The notes under the pieces were generated by a model. It saw only the letters and a program-made list of their open reading frames with translations. It was not told where the DNA came from and searched no databases. Shown here piece after piece: positions 44,655-55,284 of a DNA stretch of 64,000 bases (its first letter is position 1; the number at the start of each line of letters is the position of its first letter). The DNA is from Xanthostigma xanthostigma (lineage: Eukaryota > Arthropoda > Insecta > Raphidioptera > Raphidiidae). Position numbers and translations under genes: made by a program. The stretch is taken from NCBI GenBank assembly GCA_963575645.1, contig OY754469.1, positions 16,882,001 to 16,946,000 of the forward strand, read 5' to 3'.

Positions 44655-45753
44655 TCTTTGATCAGTGTCGGATCCAGGATTACGGCAAGGGGGGGGGGGG
44701 GTCATGAAAAATTTTTACTCCTTTTGCGAAATATGTTTTTCCAACTGATATGCAGTTTTTGACGTGATAACGTCTTATAAATTGATGAATCACCAATCTT
44801 ATAAATTGATAAAACACCGGCTGCATGCACGAAAAAGTGTAACGGTCGTAACGTTCCTAACGTTCGTAACGCGTAACGCGTAACGTTACGCCTGACCCTG
44901 TGCGTGCTTTTTGCTAATTTCTCGCTCAATTTAAATCAGATCGGTTTGAAACCAGTCTTAAACGAAAGAGGAGAACATTTTACATAGATTTATTATAACA
45001 GAATTTGCCTAAACAGTTTTTTTATACAAATTTATATAGAAAAATAGCTGTATAAAATATAAATGCAATGTTGTATAATGCATGGCGCGACGCGGTCGGT
45101 CGTCTTTGTTTGCCGTACATGGAAATTAGAATATAACGTATGTCTTGTCTTAACATGAAAACGGCTGCATTTCTAATGTTTAATTCAATTTTTTGACATT
45201 AGTATTTTGTGAAATGCAACGCCTTCTAAGTTAAGTATTGGAATAACTAATTATTATTAGAACATAATACTTTGACAGTTGCAAACGTCACTTTTGACAT
45301 TTCTTATCATTCCGACACCAAGGATAAGCGGATTGAAACCAAATTTTGGGAGGTTTAGGTTATGTATTACGGAATACGTTATCACGTAAAACTATCGTCC
45401 GTAAACCGACTTTACAGACAACCAATTTTTTTGAGATCATTTTGTATATATAAATTATTCCATAGTGTGTTATGTACATGCGAAGTTCAAGTCAATTCTA
45501 CCAACACACTCTATATGAAATACAATAAAATGAATTCTATCTTTACAATAAGAGCAACATGTTCAATAAAATAAAAAAAAAATTGAAGTGAACCAAAGCT
45601 ACATTGAATTAATGTTGCGGAGAATTCATGAAAAACATGAAAAGCTTTTTTTTATCGCGCAGTAATATTTTAATTTAGGATTTTTGATTCTCTGGAAGGG
45701 GGGGGGGGGGGTTGGACCCGACCCCCCCCCGTGGATCCGCCACTGCCTTTGAT
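44655..45753. mobile_element. hAT-like element with CAGTGGCGGATCC ends, containing repeat G
   Basis: Element 44663-45745 has ends CAGTGTCGGATCCA and (reverse) CAGTGGCGGATCCA, each followed by a poly-G run. The flanks TCTTTGAT and CCTTTGAT match in 7 of 8 positions, consistent with an 8-bp hAT target duplication. Repeat G copy C occupies 44759-45425. Confidence 0.8.
44759..45425 (-). mobile_element. Dispersed repeat G, copy C
   Basis: Very similar to copy D (56761-57418) over the whole length, including the GTAACGCGTAACG tandem words and AAATCAGATCGGTTTGAAAC-like middle. The frame beginning MSEKLAKSTHRVRRNVTRYA occurs in both C and D because they are copies; it has no recognised domain. Confidence 0.9.
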
Positions 45754-46015
45754 AGATTATTAAGTGAATAAGTTAATAAATAGAAAAAGAATAAATAGAA
45801 TAAGTTAATAAATAGAAAAGAAAAATCTTAAACTTTTTATCTGAAAAATACTATAATTATTATTGATAAAGATTTCTATACGAGCAGATAGGTTTTGAAT
45901 CAACCTAACAAAGCACAAACTCACTAAGTAAAAATAAGGGCGTTTAAAATCCCATAAACCTCCTTGGGGTTAAAAAAACTCAACTCAAACTTCTTAATGA
46001 TTCCCTTGAACTTGT

Positions 46016-46238
46016 ATGCTCAGTTGCAGAAAATCTGATTTGGCAACAATCTTAGATGACCATACATGTTTCTCCATATGAAAAGCTTAAATCGATCCTG
46101 ATCAAATAATAAAATTGATCGATTGAGACGATATTTTTCATAAACTGTGTATACATGTATTTAGAATCGTTTTTTGCACAATTTCCACTTCGAAACAACG
46201 TTTGTTTACGCAATACAATCCTTACTGCAATCCAGCAT
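46016..46238. mobile_element. MITE with ATGCTCAGTTGCAGAAA ends, copy 2
   Basis: Shares TTTCTCCATATGAA, TTAAATCGATCCTG and CTGCAA(T/C)CCAGCAT with 15266-15607, but is shorter. Confidence 0.7.
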
Positions 46239-46673
46239 AAGTTATCTACGTACTACTGTAAAAGAGACAATGATAAATCTAATTCTGAAGGTACCATTTT
46301 ACTTTTTAATTCATTATAAAAAGAAGCATAACTGTGAGTTTTTATAGAAAAACGTATTATCGCCATTATTATTGCCTTCGAATGTAGAGTTGGCCAGCAT
46401 TACATCATTGAATTTGGGGTACACAGATCATCCTGTAACTGATGCACCAATGATGACTGCACCATTAAATACCACATTTCATTGGTCTTCTGTATATGCG
46501 ATGCTATACATATGCAGCTGCAATAATTTCGTCTTCCGTTGTTTAATATGTCTTCGTTAAAACTGTTTTTTATTACATTATATTACATGCTTAGACATAG
46601 ACCAGTTGTACTTAGATATGCGACTTAACAGGCCAAGCCTGTTACAATACAGTAAATCTAAAGTAGTGAATTA
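46239..46673. other. Stretch without supported gene
   Basis: A 62-codon frame at 46372-46560 is the only open frame; it has no known domain and is probably chance. Confidence 0.4.
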
Positions 46674-46815
46674 TGCTATTCTGTATGGTCAATGTAAGAA
46701 TTTACAGCGTTGTTAATATTTTGTCACTTTCTAACAAATTTAACAATGCATAAGTTAAAATGAGACAGAAATTTAACAGCGTTGTTAATGTTAACATTGA
46801 TCATACAGAATAGCA
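46674..46815. mobile_element. MITE with TGCTATTCTGTA ends, copy 2
   Basis: TGCTATTCTGTATGGTCAAT at the left is mirrored by ATTGATCATACAGAATAGCA at the right. Best-preserved of three copies. Confidence 0.8.
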
Positions 46816-46919
46816 TCATAAAGCTTTCTTCATCACTACACTTTTCGATTACACTTTTGTATCATATTTTCATTGCAAACTTGGAGCCTAATTATGTAAC
46901 CTTAGAATGTTCTTGATGT

Positions 46920-47200
46920 TTTGGATCTCGTAACTTAAAAAAAGTCTGTCACTGCCGAGTTACTCAGAAATCAAGAGACGCAGAAGGTTGAAATTTGGCA
47001 TAGTTACAGTATTTCCCAATATACTTTGAAATATTCATATATGAATTAAAGAGGGGGTAAATGAAGCGCCCGATTTTATTTTTTATTTTATATATCATGT
47101 AGTTTGTAGAGTTTCTCCAAAATCGGTTCGATGGTTTCTGGGATATAATAGGCCTCGGAAACTTATGAGAGACAGTTAGCTGCAAGTACGAAATGTGCAC
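46920..47200. repeat. Possible dispersed repeat
   Basis: GAGTTACTCAGAAATCAAGA then GTTGAAATTTGGCATAG, and TCCAAAATCGGTTCGATGGT, are phrased like repeat families I recall, but no second copy is in the window. Confidence 0.3.
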
Positions 47201-47731
47201 AAACGAAATTGGCAGCTTACAACTGGACCGATTTTTTTACATTTAATTGTTTTTGATGAAAATTTATGATTTTGCTATTTTTGACATTCCATGTATACAA
47301 TAATAAACTTCTTAAATTAATATTAAAATTTCTTCGTCCTATAATAATTATATATTTCGTATCAATAATTATTTACTATAGAGTTTCGTGTCACATATTG
47401 TAAACTTTGTTGCGAGTTTTTAGCATTATTTATAATTCATTGAATGAAATAATGTCCGCGTTTCTTTCGTAAACTTTGGCTGTCTATTAATATTAATCAA
47501 TTTATTAATGGCAGCCTATAATTTCAGAGAAATTCAGTTTGCTATACCATTAATTAATTCGGTGACTATAATAGCGACACTCAAACACATGCATTAGTGA
47601 AAATTAATCGTTCTTCAATAATTCTATAAATTATAATTTATTGCCTTTATAGTTTAGGCGTTTTAGGTAAAATAATAACGTGAATTTGACTCTTCAATAA
47701 ATAGAGTAACTGTGATCCATTGAAGTTAATT
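47201..47731. other. AT-rich stretch, nothing recognised
   Basis: No supported feature. Confidence 0.5.
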
Positions 47732-47918
47732 ATAGGTATTTGGAAAAAAATTCCGTGGCATAAGGATCGAAAATGAAGCTATATACAGAAATTTTTTTAA
47801 ACTTGCATTTAATACTAATTACCTACTATTAATACTAAGTATTAAATGCAAGTTTAAAAATTTCAGTATTGCTTCATTTTCGATCCTTATGCCACGGAAT
47901 TTTTTCCAAATACCTATC
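47732..47918. mobile_element. Hairpin element, about 84-bp arms
   Basis: TATAGGTATTTGGAAAAAAA, TTCCGTGGCATAAGGATCGA and AACTTGCATTTAATACTA are mirrored on the right. The spacer is about 20 nt. This hairpin lacks the hammerhead-like core of the other four. Confidence 0.85.
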
Positions 47919-47998
47919 ATAAAATAATAACTATGAAACTTTGAAGTCATTTAAGTAAAACTGAATTTTTGGTTAATGATTCTACTGACCACAGGGAA

Positions 47999-48500
47999 CT
48001 TCTGTTAGTCTGTTTGTCTGTGAACACGATATAGGTCAAACAGATGAATGGATTGAAACCAAATTTTGAGAGGATGTTTGGTATGCAAATATGAAGAGCC
48101 CTATTGTTTTTGGGGAAAAGCGGCGCATGCACAGAAGAAATATATGCTAAAAAGGTGTTTTTTATATAATAATGGTATAATTTTCATAACGGATTATTAT
48201 TCTATTTATTTTTTCAAGAAAGTTTTGTTAAAAATTTTTTTCCTAAACTTTATAGTTTCAGAAATATTTTGAAAATAAAAAAAAATTAATCGCTCTTTTG
48301 TTTTATAGATCTGTCAGAAATAAACAGTTCGGCATGCTTTGATTAATGTAGGTAACTATGGCACCGAATAGAAAATATATTGAATACTAGAGATTACTCG
48401 CGTCACCTCACACTATATCAAAAATTTTATTTTCTTTTTTAGAATCAAATGTCAACATTTTTGAAGTTGGAATGGTCCCGTCGCCTAATTGGCTGGAATT
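47999..48500 (+). mobile_element. Dispersed repeat E, copy 3, 5' truncated
   Basis: Starts within the element (GTTTGTCTGTGAACACGATA) and continues to GTCCCGTCGCCTAATTGGCT. The 68-codon frame at 48066 matches the equivalent frame in copy 1 only because the repeats match. Confidence 0.8.
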
Positions 48501-48534
48501 TTTTTTAATTATTGTTCAGTCAAATTCGGGTAGA

Positions 48535-48700
48535 TGAAAGTTGTGCTTGAATTTTGCCGCCGCTATAATTCTGCCCAGTGGGCTATAGCCCAGTCAGCCC
48601 CTACGTAAAAGCACGGGAGCTGGTTTTTTGTCTACTAACGATCATATTCTAGGTATAATTAAGGACATTTCAAAACGGCATTTTTATAACTCTTGTTGTT
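48535..48700. repeat. Repeat fragment with GGGCTATAGCCC palindrome
   Basis: GTGGGCTATAGCCCAGT is palindromic and followed by CAGCCCCTACGTAAAAGCAC. It resembles ends of hAT-type elements but borders are not clear. Confidence 0.3.
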
Positions 48701-49039
48701 CGTCAATCAGCTGATTCAAACAATTATCGCAGTGGTTGGATTACTTTTACTCAACTTGTATAAAATGATTCTAATTGACAATTTTCCGAATTGCGAAACT
48801 ATCATCCAATAAGCAAGTAATTTTCTTCAATTAGTTATTTTATATAAGTCGAGACTTTCTGTCTGGCTGTCGTCTAGGACACGCGTCCCGGAAAGCAGAC
48901 ATGTGTGCGGTTCAAGGAAGTTTAATGCTCATGAAATGAAGAAACACGTAATGACGTCCTACTCGTTTTTTTTGTTCTTACCTACTGTCTGTTATACGGT
49001 ATAGCATCTATCATCATTATCGAAAGGATTTTTGATGTG

Positions 49040-49446
49040 AAACATCTATTGGCGTGCCTTGACAGTAAAACCGTGACGGCAAACGTCATGACGCTCTCTC
49101 ATGCCGTCATACTCCCTCTTTGACGGTTTTTCAAACCCGGTTTAAAACAAACGGTTTTTAAAATAAAGTCACAATTAGAAAACCGGTTTAAAAGAATTGA
49201 AATTATTAGCTTCAAAAACCGAAATTATTAAGTTATCTGGAAAGATATTGATATTTGCCTACCTTATCCTAATTTCCTAAGAATTCCTTCATTCACCCAT
49301 TGCTATTAATTAAGTTGGAGTTTAAAAATTAAATTTATTTTGCTTATCTTTTGTTTAGCACTTTTATATTAGCGCCTTGCACACTTTCTGTACATATTTT
49401 TTGTAAAGGGTTTTATACCCGTTGAAATAAAATATTTCTTTACTCT
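49040..49446. other. Upstream flank of the hAT remnant
   Basis: Contains GACGGCAAACGTCATGACG and repeated AAACCGGTTTAAAA words. No frame here could be joined to the transposase. Confidence 0.3.
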
Positions 49447-49799
49447 TATGTGGAAACCGATTCTGATGAAGAGCAAATCAAAGAAACTACTCATCAGAGT
49501 TCTAATGCTTTTTAAAGGAAGTCATGGAAAAATCAATTCATAAGTTTCTTGAAGACCCTGAAGTAAAACTTACAAATCCAAAGACATTGAAAGCTAAATT
49601 TTCATTTTTTGAGGCAACGAATAAAACAACCAAAAACTTAGATTTATTAATTGATGCCCTGAAAACTATAAAACCAAGAGCTAGTGAACGAGTATTTTCA
49701 ATTTCAGGCAATATTGTGCCCAAAATAAAAACAAAAGTAAGTCATCGTTCAATGGAAATTTTATGTTTTATAAAATCTTATTTTCTTAGGAGAAATTAA
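49447..49799 (+). pseudogene. hAT transposase remnant, C-terminal dimerisation region
   Basis: The open frame 49524-49799 (91 codons) carries ASERVFSISGNIV at residues 53-65 and CFIKSYFL at 81-88, with LLIDALKTIKP just before. These match the conserved hAT C-terminal block (L..AL..I.P...SERVFS..GN, then LKS), which mediates dimer formation of the nuclear transposase. About two residues are missing before ASERVFS compared with the usual PTST.ASER. An acidic stretch (YVETDSDEEQIKETT) lies upstream in another frame from 49447 and ends in a stop, so a frameshift separates the parts. The zinc finger and catalytic core are absent. It is a dead fragment; the start codon at 49524 is only the first methionine in frame. 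Confidence 0.8.
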
Positions 49800-50284
49800 A
49801 ATTAGTGAAATAAAATAATATAAATATCATTTGAAATTTGAAAGTTTTGTTTGAGTTTTCGTTATTTTTAGTAAGTAATGTGTAATCCTGGATTTTTTTA
49901 TATTTATAAAGACAACATTTTTATCAATGAATTTATTTTCATTATAAACTTATTCGTACTTACGAGTGATATTCACACGTGGTGTTGTGGAAAGAAATAC
50001 ATATATCTAAATTCTAAAATTTAAATCTAGGTTGCGCAATACAAAAAGCATGCGAGTTTATATAAATAATAAAAAAGAGAACAAAAATATTTTGTTAAAA
50101 ATGAGAACATGCATGTTCTCTTTAAAAGAGGTCTGTTGGCAACCCTATAGTAGTGGAGCCTTTGTCTCCACTGTATTACTGTCTTGCTTCACGGGGTTCC
50201 GTCCCACTCGGCAGTAACGGCAGTAGTGGAATCTTCGGCTCTTATTTACCACTTTAAAACATAATATTTATAGACTTTGATTTT
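49800..50284. other. Downstream flank of the hAT remnant
   Basis: TTGGCAACCCTATAG at 50136-50150 is a possible terminal repeat (reverse CTATAGGGTTGCCAA), comparable to CTAGGGTTGCCA at 5310. GAGAACATGCATGTTCTC at 50103-50120 is a perfect palindrome. Confidence 0.35.
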
Positions 50285-50395
50285 TTTACCAGGCAGCGCG
50301 CGCAAAGCAACTCATCAAAGTTTCATCGTAATCGGATGAGTAGTGGAGGAACGCATAGCTCCCGAACAGACGGACATTCGTTTTTATACATTAGA
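50285..50395 (-). mobile_element. Helitron-like 5' fragment
   Basis: Reverse-complement relative of 11095-11245: on the minus strand TCATCCGATTACGATGAAAC then TTTGATGAGTTGCTTTGCG. Confidence 0.5.
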
Positions 50396-51465
50396 TACAT
50401 TGTTGGTTATAATACATAACAATGTCAGATAAAGGAAATAAAAATAGTGCAATTATTAATTTCGTTTTATTGCAGGTAAATTACATTTCACAATTCAAAT
50501 AATAAAGTTGATAAATTATTACTTTTCATACGGCTACGTATCTGTTTTATTGTACGCGGAGAAATAATGGAAGTTGTCATTAGTTTATCTGTCGCGTTTG
50601 ATCTCCATGAAGGTATATGACAGTCCGCCACTATTCTAATACAACTTATAATAGTATTTTAAACTATCGTAAGTCCAAAACAGTTTCTAAACGATCATTT
50701 TCAGTTCGAGGATCACAATTGATTCAAGTAAAAAAACGCCAGTTTATCGCGTACAAATTCAAAGCAGTGTCTCCTAACCTTTTCTGCTCATGATCCAACA
50801 TTTCTTAAACACGTTATAGTTGGAGAGCTATCAAACATTTTTGGGTAGGTTTTTGAAGCAACGTGAAAATTTGTGTAGCACTTCATTTGTAATGTTTGGA
50901 CACAAAATCGAAGACCTGGCTGAAAGGTAGTTGGGCCTAGCTAAGCCGTGAATTTTTAACTTTGCAAAATTTTATTTGCAAAAAATTTCTTGAGACATTT
51001 TGAAATTTCAATATCTTCATATTTAATATAATAAAATAAAAAATAAACAAGTCAAATCATTTAGTCGGATCTAAATGTCTACCAGGTGGGTGCAAAACTG
51101 TCTATTATACATGAGTGCGGTTAAGACGCTACGGAAAGGTTGAAGTATGGAATAAATAAATACAAAATGTAATAATTTGGTTGTTTTTTGTGTGTACGTA
51201 AATTTTAAACATTGATATAAAATACGTAAGGAGTTTAGCTTCCGCCGTGTATCCACAAATCGACGCATTTATTTTTTTTTTGTACGAAGTTACTTATGGG
51301 ACGTTATAGATAGAAATGGAGAAGGCTAGGGAACAAAACCGTAAAAAAGTGTAAGAAAAAAGCGTAAGAAAAAACGTAAAGAAAAATCTACATAATTTAT
51401 GTTGTATGTCTGTCCGTAGCCATAACAAGTTACAATTTGGCACACTTATAATATAAGGCATGAGA
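50396..51465. other. Stretch without supported feature
   Basis: No gene recognised. GTCTCCTAACCTTTTCTGCT at 50768 is worded like an old hAT end, without a partner. Confidence 0.4.
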
Positions 51466-51900
51466 CAGATCCTAACGGAGTTGGATTTTTGTATTTTGGT
51501 CCCAGAGGGGAGCAAATTGAAAACAAAAAAGTTTTTCGTTTATAATTCGCGCAATTTAAATCAGATCGGTTCGAGACCTGTCCTAACAAAAGAGGAGAAA
51601 ATTTTGCATAGATTTCGTATAACAGAATTCGCGCAAATAGTCTTATATACATAAAAAATAGGAATAAACACTGTATAAATTCGATTTTGCCTAATACATC
51701 GTGCATGCGGATCGGTTATCCTTTTTTGTGTTCCACAGTACCTATGTTATGGATATTTAAAGATTGCGTATGTTCTGTCTTAAAATAAAAAGATTGCATT
51801 TGTTGAAAAACGGATGCCATTTCAAATAATAGTCAGTTTTTTGTCATTAATATTTTGTGAAAATCAACGCCTTCTAACTTCACATTTTGTTATTAATATA
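51466..51900. repeat. Diverged relative of the repeat G interior
   Basis: Shares in order AATTTAAATCAGATCGGTT, AAAGAGGAGAA, GCATAGATTTCGTATAACAG, TATTTTGTGAAAATCAACGC and CTTCTAACTT with copies C and D, but lacks the GTGATAACGT ends. Confidence 0.65.
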
Positions 51901-51914
51901 AATAGCTATATCCA

Positions 51915-51975
51915 AGCAAGGTAATTGGTTCAGTGGTAAAATACTCATCCCGGGTTCGATTCCCGACAGATGCGC
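51915..51975 (+). other. tRNA-Gly-like pseudogene lacking the anticodon arm
   Basis: TTGGTTCAGTGGTAAAATAC resembles the D-arm half of glycine tRNA and CCCGGGTTCGATTCCCGAC the T arm with an intact B box. They are joined at TCATCC with no anticodon stem-loop, so it cannot be a working tRNA. It lies in AT-rich DNA of unknown origin. Confidence 0.6.
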
Positions 51976-52077
51976 AACAAATGTTATTTTTATTTTTTTA
52001 GCGTTGCAAATCACATTAATAATTTTTGTGAAAAAAACTCTAATAATTTATAGAGATGATGATCCTGTTCAAATGTT

Positions 52078-52471
52078 AGAAGATTAAGAAGGACGAATCC
52101 TGGTGGCATAGGATCGATGAATAAAGCAAATACTGAAGGTTTTTATTGCATTTTTATTATCTGACGTTTCGGCACACTTTATGCCATCTTCGGAGAATCA
52201 ATGCTGTCAATTTTTTCAGTATTATTGTTATGTATAAAGTAAATTAAAATAAAAAATGTCATCAAAGGTATTAAATTACTATTTATCTTGAAAGAACGAA
52301 TAAATTTTTTTTAATGAAAACTGTATAAATGTGTCTGTTACTTGTATAAAATTATACTGATAAAATTATACTGATAAAATTATACAGATAATAAAAATGC
52401 AATAAAAACCTTCAGTATTTGCTTTATTCATCGATCCTATGCCACCAGGATTCGTCCTTCTTAATCTTCTA
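52078..52471. mobile_element. Hairpin element with about 85-bp arms and hammerhead-like core
   Basis: AGAAGATTAAGAAGGACGAA, TCCTGGTGGCATAGGATCGA, TGAATAAAGCAAATACTGAA and GGTTTTTATTGCATTTTTAT are mirrored at 52383-52471. The 220-nt loop side of the left arm holds a hammerhead-like module. Confidence 0.88.
52163..52193 (-). ncRNA. Hammerhead-like motif in the 52.1-kb hairpin
   Basis: Minus strand: CCGAAGA (one change from CUGANGA), T, stem II GGCA-TAAAGTG-TGCC, GAAA, then CGTC. ACGT is a minimal palindromic stem III and GTC would be the cleavage triplet. TCT before the core and AGA after GTC can form a 3-bp stem I. Confidence 0.35.
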
Positions 52472-52712
52472 TTATTAATTTTTGTTTAATAATGATATTA
52501 CATTAAAAATAAAATTTTCGAATAATTTATCAGACTAATTAGTAAAAAAATATATGATACCCAACCGGGTGTTCCACGACACCTCTCGTCTTTTTTTTAT
52601 AGGAACTTCACGATATGAATCTAATCTACCAAAATCAAAAATGTATCGTATACCTACTTTACTTTTGGAGAATAAAAACATAAAAACTGCACCTTTACCA
52701 AAGTATTCCATA

Positions 52713-52821
52713 CTAGTGGTCCTGTCTGGCTTCGCCCAAATTTATAGATTTCCATCGTTTTTTCATGACTTAAGTTGCAAAACTTACAAACTTTACTTCT
52801 TTATAATATTATTAGTATAGA
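52713..52821 (-). mobile_element. Internally deleted Helitron
   Basis: Minus strand starts TCTATACTAATAATATTATA and ends GAAGCCAGACAGGACCACTAG followed by T. Only about 109 bp, shorter than the 235-bp copy at 58549. Confidence 0.75.
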
Positions 52822-53386
52822 CTGTAGAGTTATAGATTGAAACACTCATGGTATTGATTCGGTTCATTTTGCTCCCTGATTTTGTTATTCAAGTTGTACA
52901 TGGTACAGTTCAAAAACTGACCATAACCTGACTCCTGAGTTTGCTATCTTTTCCCTCAACCTCATGCAGGTAGGTAATGTAAGTTCATTACAATATGGCG
53001 AATAGTTTTTATGGTTTGTGTGTAAACATGCAAAACACGTATAAATTATTGTTTATTTATTCATTGATCATTATGTCTCTACAGAAAAATATGCACCGGG
53101 CGCCAGTAGCTAGCGACAGTTTTATATTTGTAATTACGTTGCTAATATAATCGACTTTACGTTGGCATTCTCTCTCTTTCTACATAATGCAACGTATATG
53201 TTGTGCGAATGAGACAGACGATTAACGACGCTATTAGCTGTGGTTAAAGAATTGTTTTTTCTCATTATTACATGTAGTTGATATATAATAATCATAAATA
53301 TGCATGTGTTTATAATGTCACTTCAGTTTTCTTATGAAAATTATATTAAATAGTGCTTTTCTAAATTTTATTACACATTACAATAT
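52822..53386. other. Stretch without supported feature
   Basis: A slightly GC-richer patch around 53090-53130 (CGGGCGCCAGTAGCTAGCGA) has no gene. Confidence 0.45.
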
Positions 53387-53527
53387 TAGGTTTGTTCCAA
53401 CTAGTCAGAGAACGTTAACAGAACTGTCACCGTCTTGCGCAGTAGCCTAAAAGTAGCTTAAACGAAACTGTAGTAGCAAGACTGTGACAGTTCTGTTACC
53501 GTTCTCAGACAGCTTGGAACAGACCTA
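53387..53527. mobile_element. Short MITE with TAGGTTTGTTCCAA ends
   Basis: Left TAGGTTTGTTCCAACTAGTC and right GCTTGGAACAGACCTA; inner AACAGAACTGTCAC pairs with GTGACAGTTCTGTT. 141 bp. TTA/TAT flanks could be a 3-bp target. Confidence 0.85.
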
Positions 53528-53856
53528 TATTGTATATTTTCTAACACTAAATCAAATCTTTCAATCTTCTTTGCTAAAACTAAATGTTAGATATATCAAG
53601 TTTTAAGAGGGATATATTTCACTGATGACCAAATGCTATTGGGATTTTACCTGGAGGTGGAGCCCATTTCGAAATACTCAGTATGACCGCCCTATACGAA
53701 GCGTTTGCATTGTCAGTATACGAGGTTTCGATATTTTATTTAAAATGTTTATTTCCGAGGAAGAAATTTGTCGTTGGAGTGATGCCATTCCTTCAAAACG
53801 TAATTAAATAATAAATAATTTGCACTAATTTTTCTCTCGGCACTTGGTAGAACATG

Positions 53857-54066
53857 ATTAATAACAAATAATAAAAACAAAAAATACGTGAAAATTATAC
53901 AAAATATTTTCTCTTCTCGACGATCGTTTCGGACGTTCAGTCCATCATCAGGAGTACAGACATTATAATATATGTCAATACTCAATAGTCCTGAAACAAT
54001 CGTTGAGAAGAGAAAATATTTTGTAGAATTTTCTCGTGTTTTTTGTTTTTACTATTTGTAATTAAA
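53857..54066. mobile_element. Hairpin element with the best hammerhead-like core
   Basis: Arms pair through AATAAAAACAAAAAA, TACAAAATATTTTCTCTTCT and CGACGATCGTTTC. The left arm keeps a full hammerhead-like module; the right arm has lost its stem II part (CCTGAAACAATCGTT). The 78-codon minus-strand frame across it is a shadow. Confidence 0.85.
53919..53951 (-). ncRNA. Hammerhead-like motif in the 53.9-kb hairpin
   Basis: Minus strand: CTGATGA, an extra T, stem II GGAC-TGAAC-GTCC (four Watson-Crick pairs), GAAA, then CGATCGTC. ACGATCGT is a palindrome that can be stem III between two molecules, and GTC is the classic cleavage triplet. CTC before the core pairs with GAG after GTC as a short stem I. 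Small hammerhead variants linked to Penelope-like retroelements are known to act as dimers through such short palindromic stem III. The extra T before stem II departs from the standard core. Confidence 0.45.
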
Positions 54067-55284
54067 TATAAAGGGAAAAATATGGTAGATTCATTGATGT
54101 AAGCTGTAGTGATAAGGTTAACTTTGTTGCTTTCTGCATACAAACGTCAAATTTGAAAGAGAAACTGCATGAAATCAACGGTGTATAATCAACTCACTGC
54201 TGCCACTTTTCAATTTAATAGTTTTATTTGTAGATACATTTAAACTTGATATGCTAGCACATTTGGGTAGTACACAACACATATCGTGCTTCTTCTTCGA
54301 TTTTTAAATGACATGTGTAACTTCTATAACTGTAAACAATAAATATTTACAAAAATACGTAGCGGGCAATGCATTACTTTATGAGACGTTTAGCATAGAA
54401 TAGTTAAATTAAATGCTGAATAGATGGCGCATGGTGGAATTAAAATTGCAATACTTACGAATAATACACATAACGTACCGATTATAAATTGTCTAATAAA
54501 ATATACTTTATAGAGATTTCATTCAGCCGACTGCAAGTACAAAACATACTAAATGCACGAACAAATATGAAAATGAAAAACTGACGTTCACTATTAATAC
54601 ATTCCCGACTTTAATTTTGGATTTAGAGGATTTATTTTGGTCTCAAATTAAGAATGAATCTAGGCGCATTACTGGACACTTTTTAAAGGTATTGTAAATT
54701 CAGTAAAAATGTAATTGTTCTCAAACTATGACCTAAGAACTTGGTGTTTGTAGTAGCAATGAATTGCAGGGCATGAAACAGTCGAGTGTATAGCAATGCG
54801 TTTCGGCCCATATTATACTAGAAGTTTTCAGGTTCGAATCCGAACGGATAAAGGTAATAATTGACTTTTTAATTTATAATTGAACATATTAATTATCACT
54901 AGACTCAAATAACCCTAGAAACTGGTGGCCTTAAGAAAATAAAAATAATAATATTTTGTAGATCGTGTTTATTTATAAGTCCATTAATTTTATAGACAAC
55001 CTCATTTTTCAAAGAAATTAAATAAAAATGAGCCGATAAAATAAAATATATCAGTAACTACTTAAAATATTAAATAAGTAAATCACATTTATTAATCTAT
55101 CGAACAAAGTATTGTTTGAAAGGAACCTGCACATATATTGCATATACAGTTTTAAAATTAATTAGTTTTGTATCCGATCAGTCTATTAATGCTAACACGA
55201 AATTCGTACGCTCATGTCATTTTCAAATATTCTATAATTTTTTAGACGAAAAATGTTTTGAATTTATAATTAATTGATTGATTA
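54067..55284. other. AT-rich stretch, mostly featureless
   Basis: A B-box-like GGTTCGAATCC at 54831-54841 has no convincing A box at tRNA distance, so no tRNA is called. No gene recognised. Confidence 0.45.

Noticed and set aside
13602-48272. Similar frames at 13602-13817 and 48066-48272
   Set aside because: They are matching parts of repeat E copies 1 and 3, not a conserved gene family.
49463-49500. CTGATGA followed by GAAAC, another possible hammerhead core
   Set aside because: The bases between do not form a stem II, and the segment reads as part of the decayed hAT coding region.
50103-50120. GAGAACATGCATGTTCTC resembles a steroid receptor response element
   Set aside because: The half-site spacing is four rather than three, insects lack the matching vertebrate receptors, and no promoter is nearby.
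54805-54850. Possible tRNA around GGTTCGAATCC
   Set aside because: Only the B box is good; no A box at tRNA distance and no acceptor or anticodon stems.
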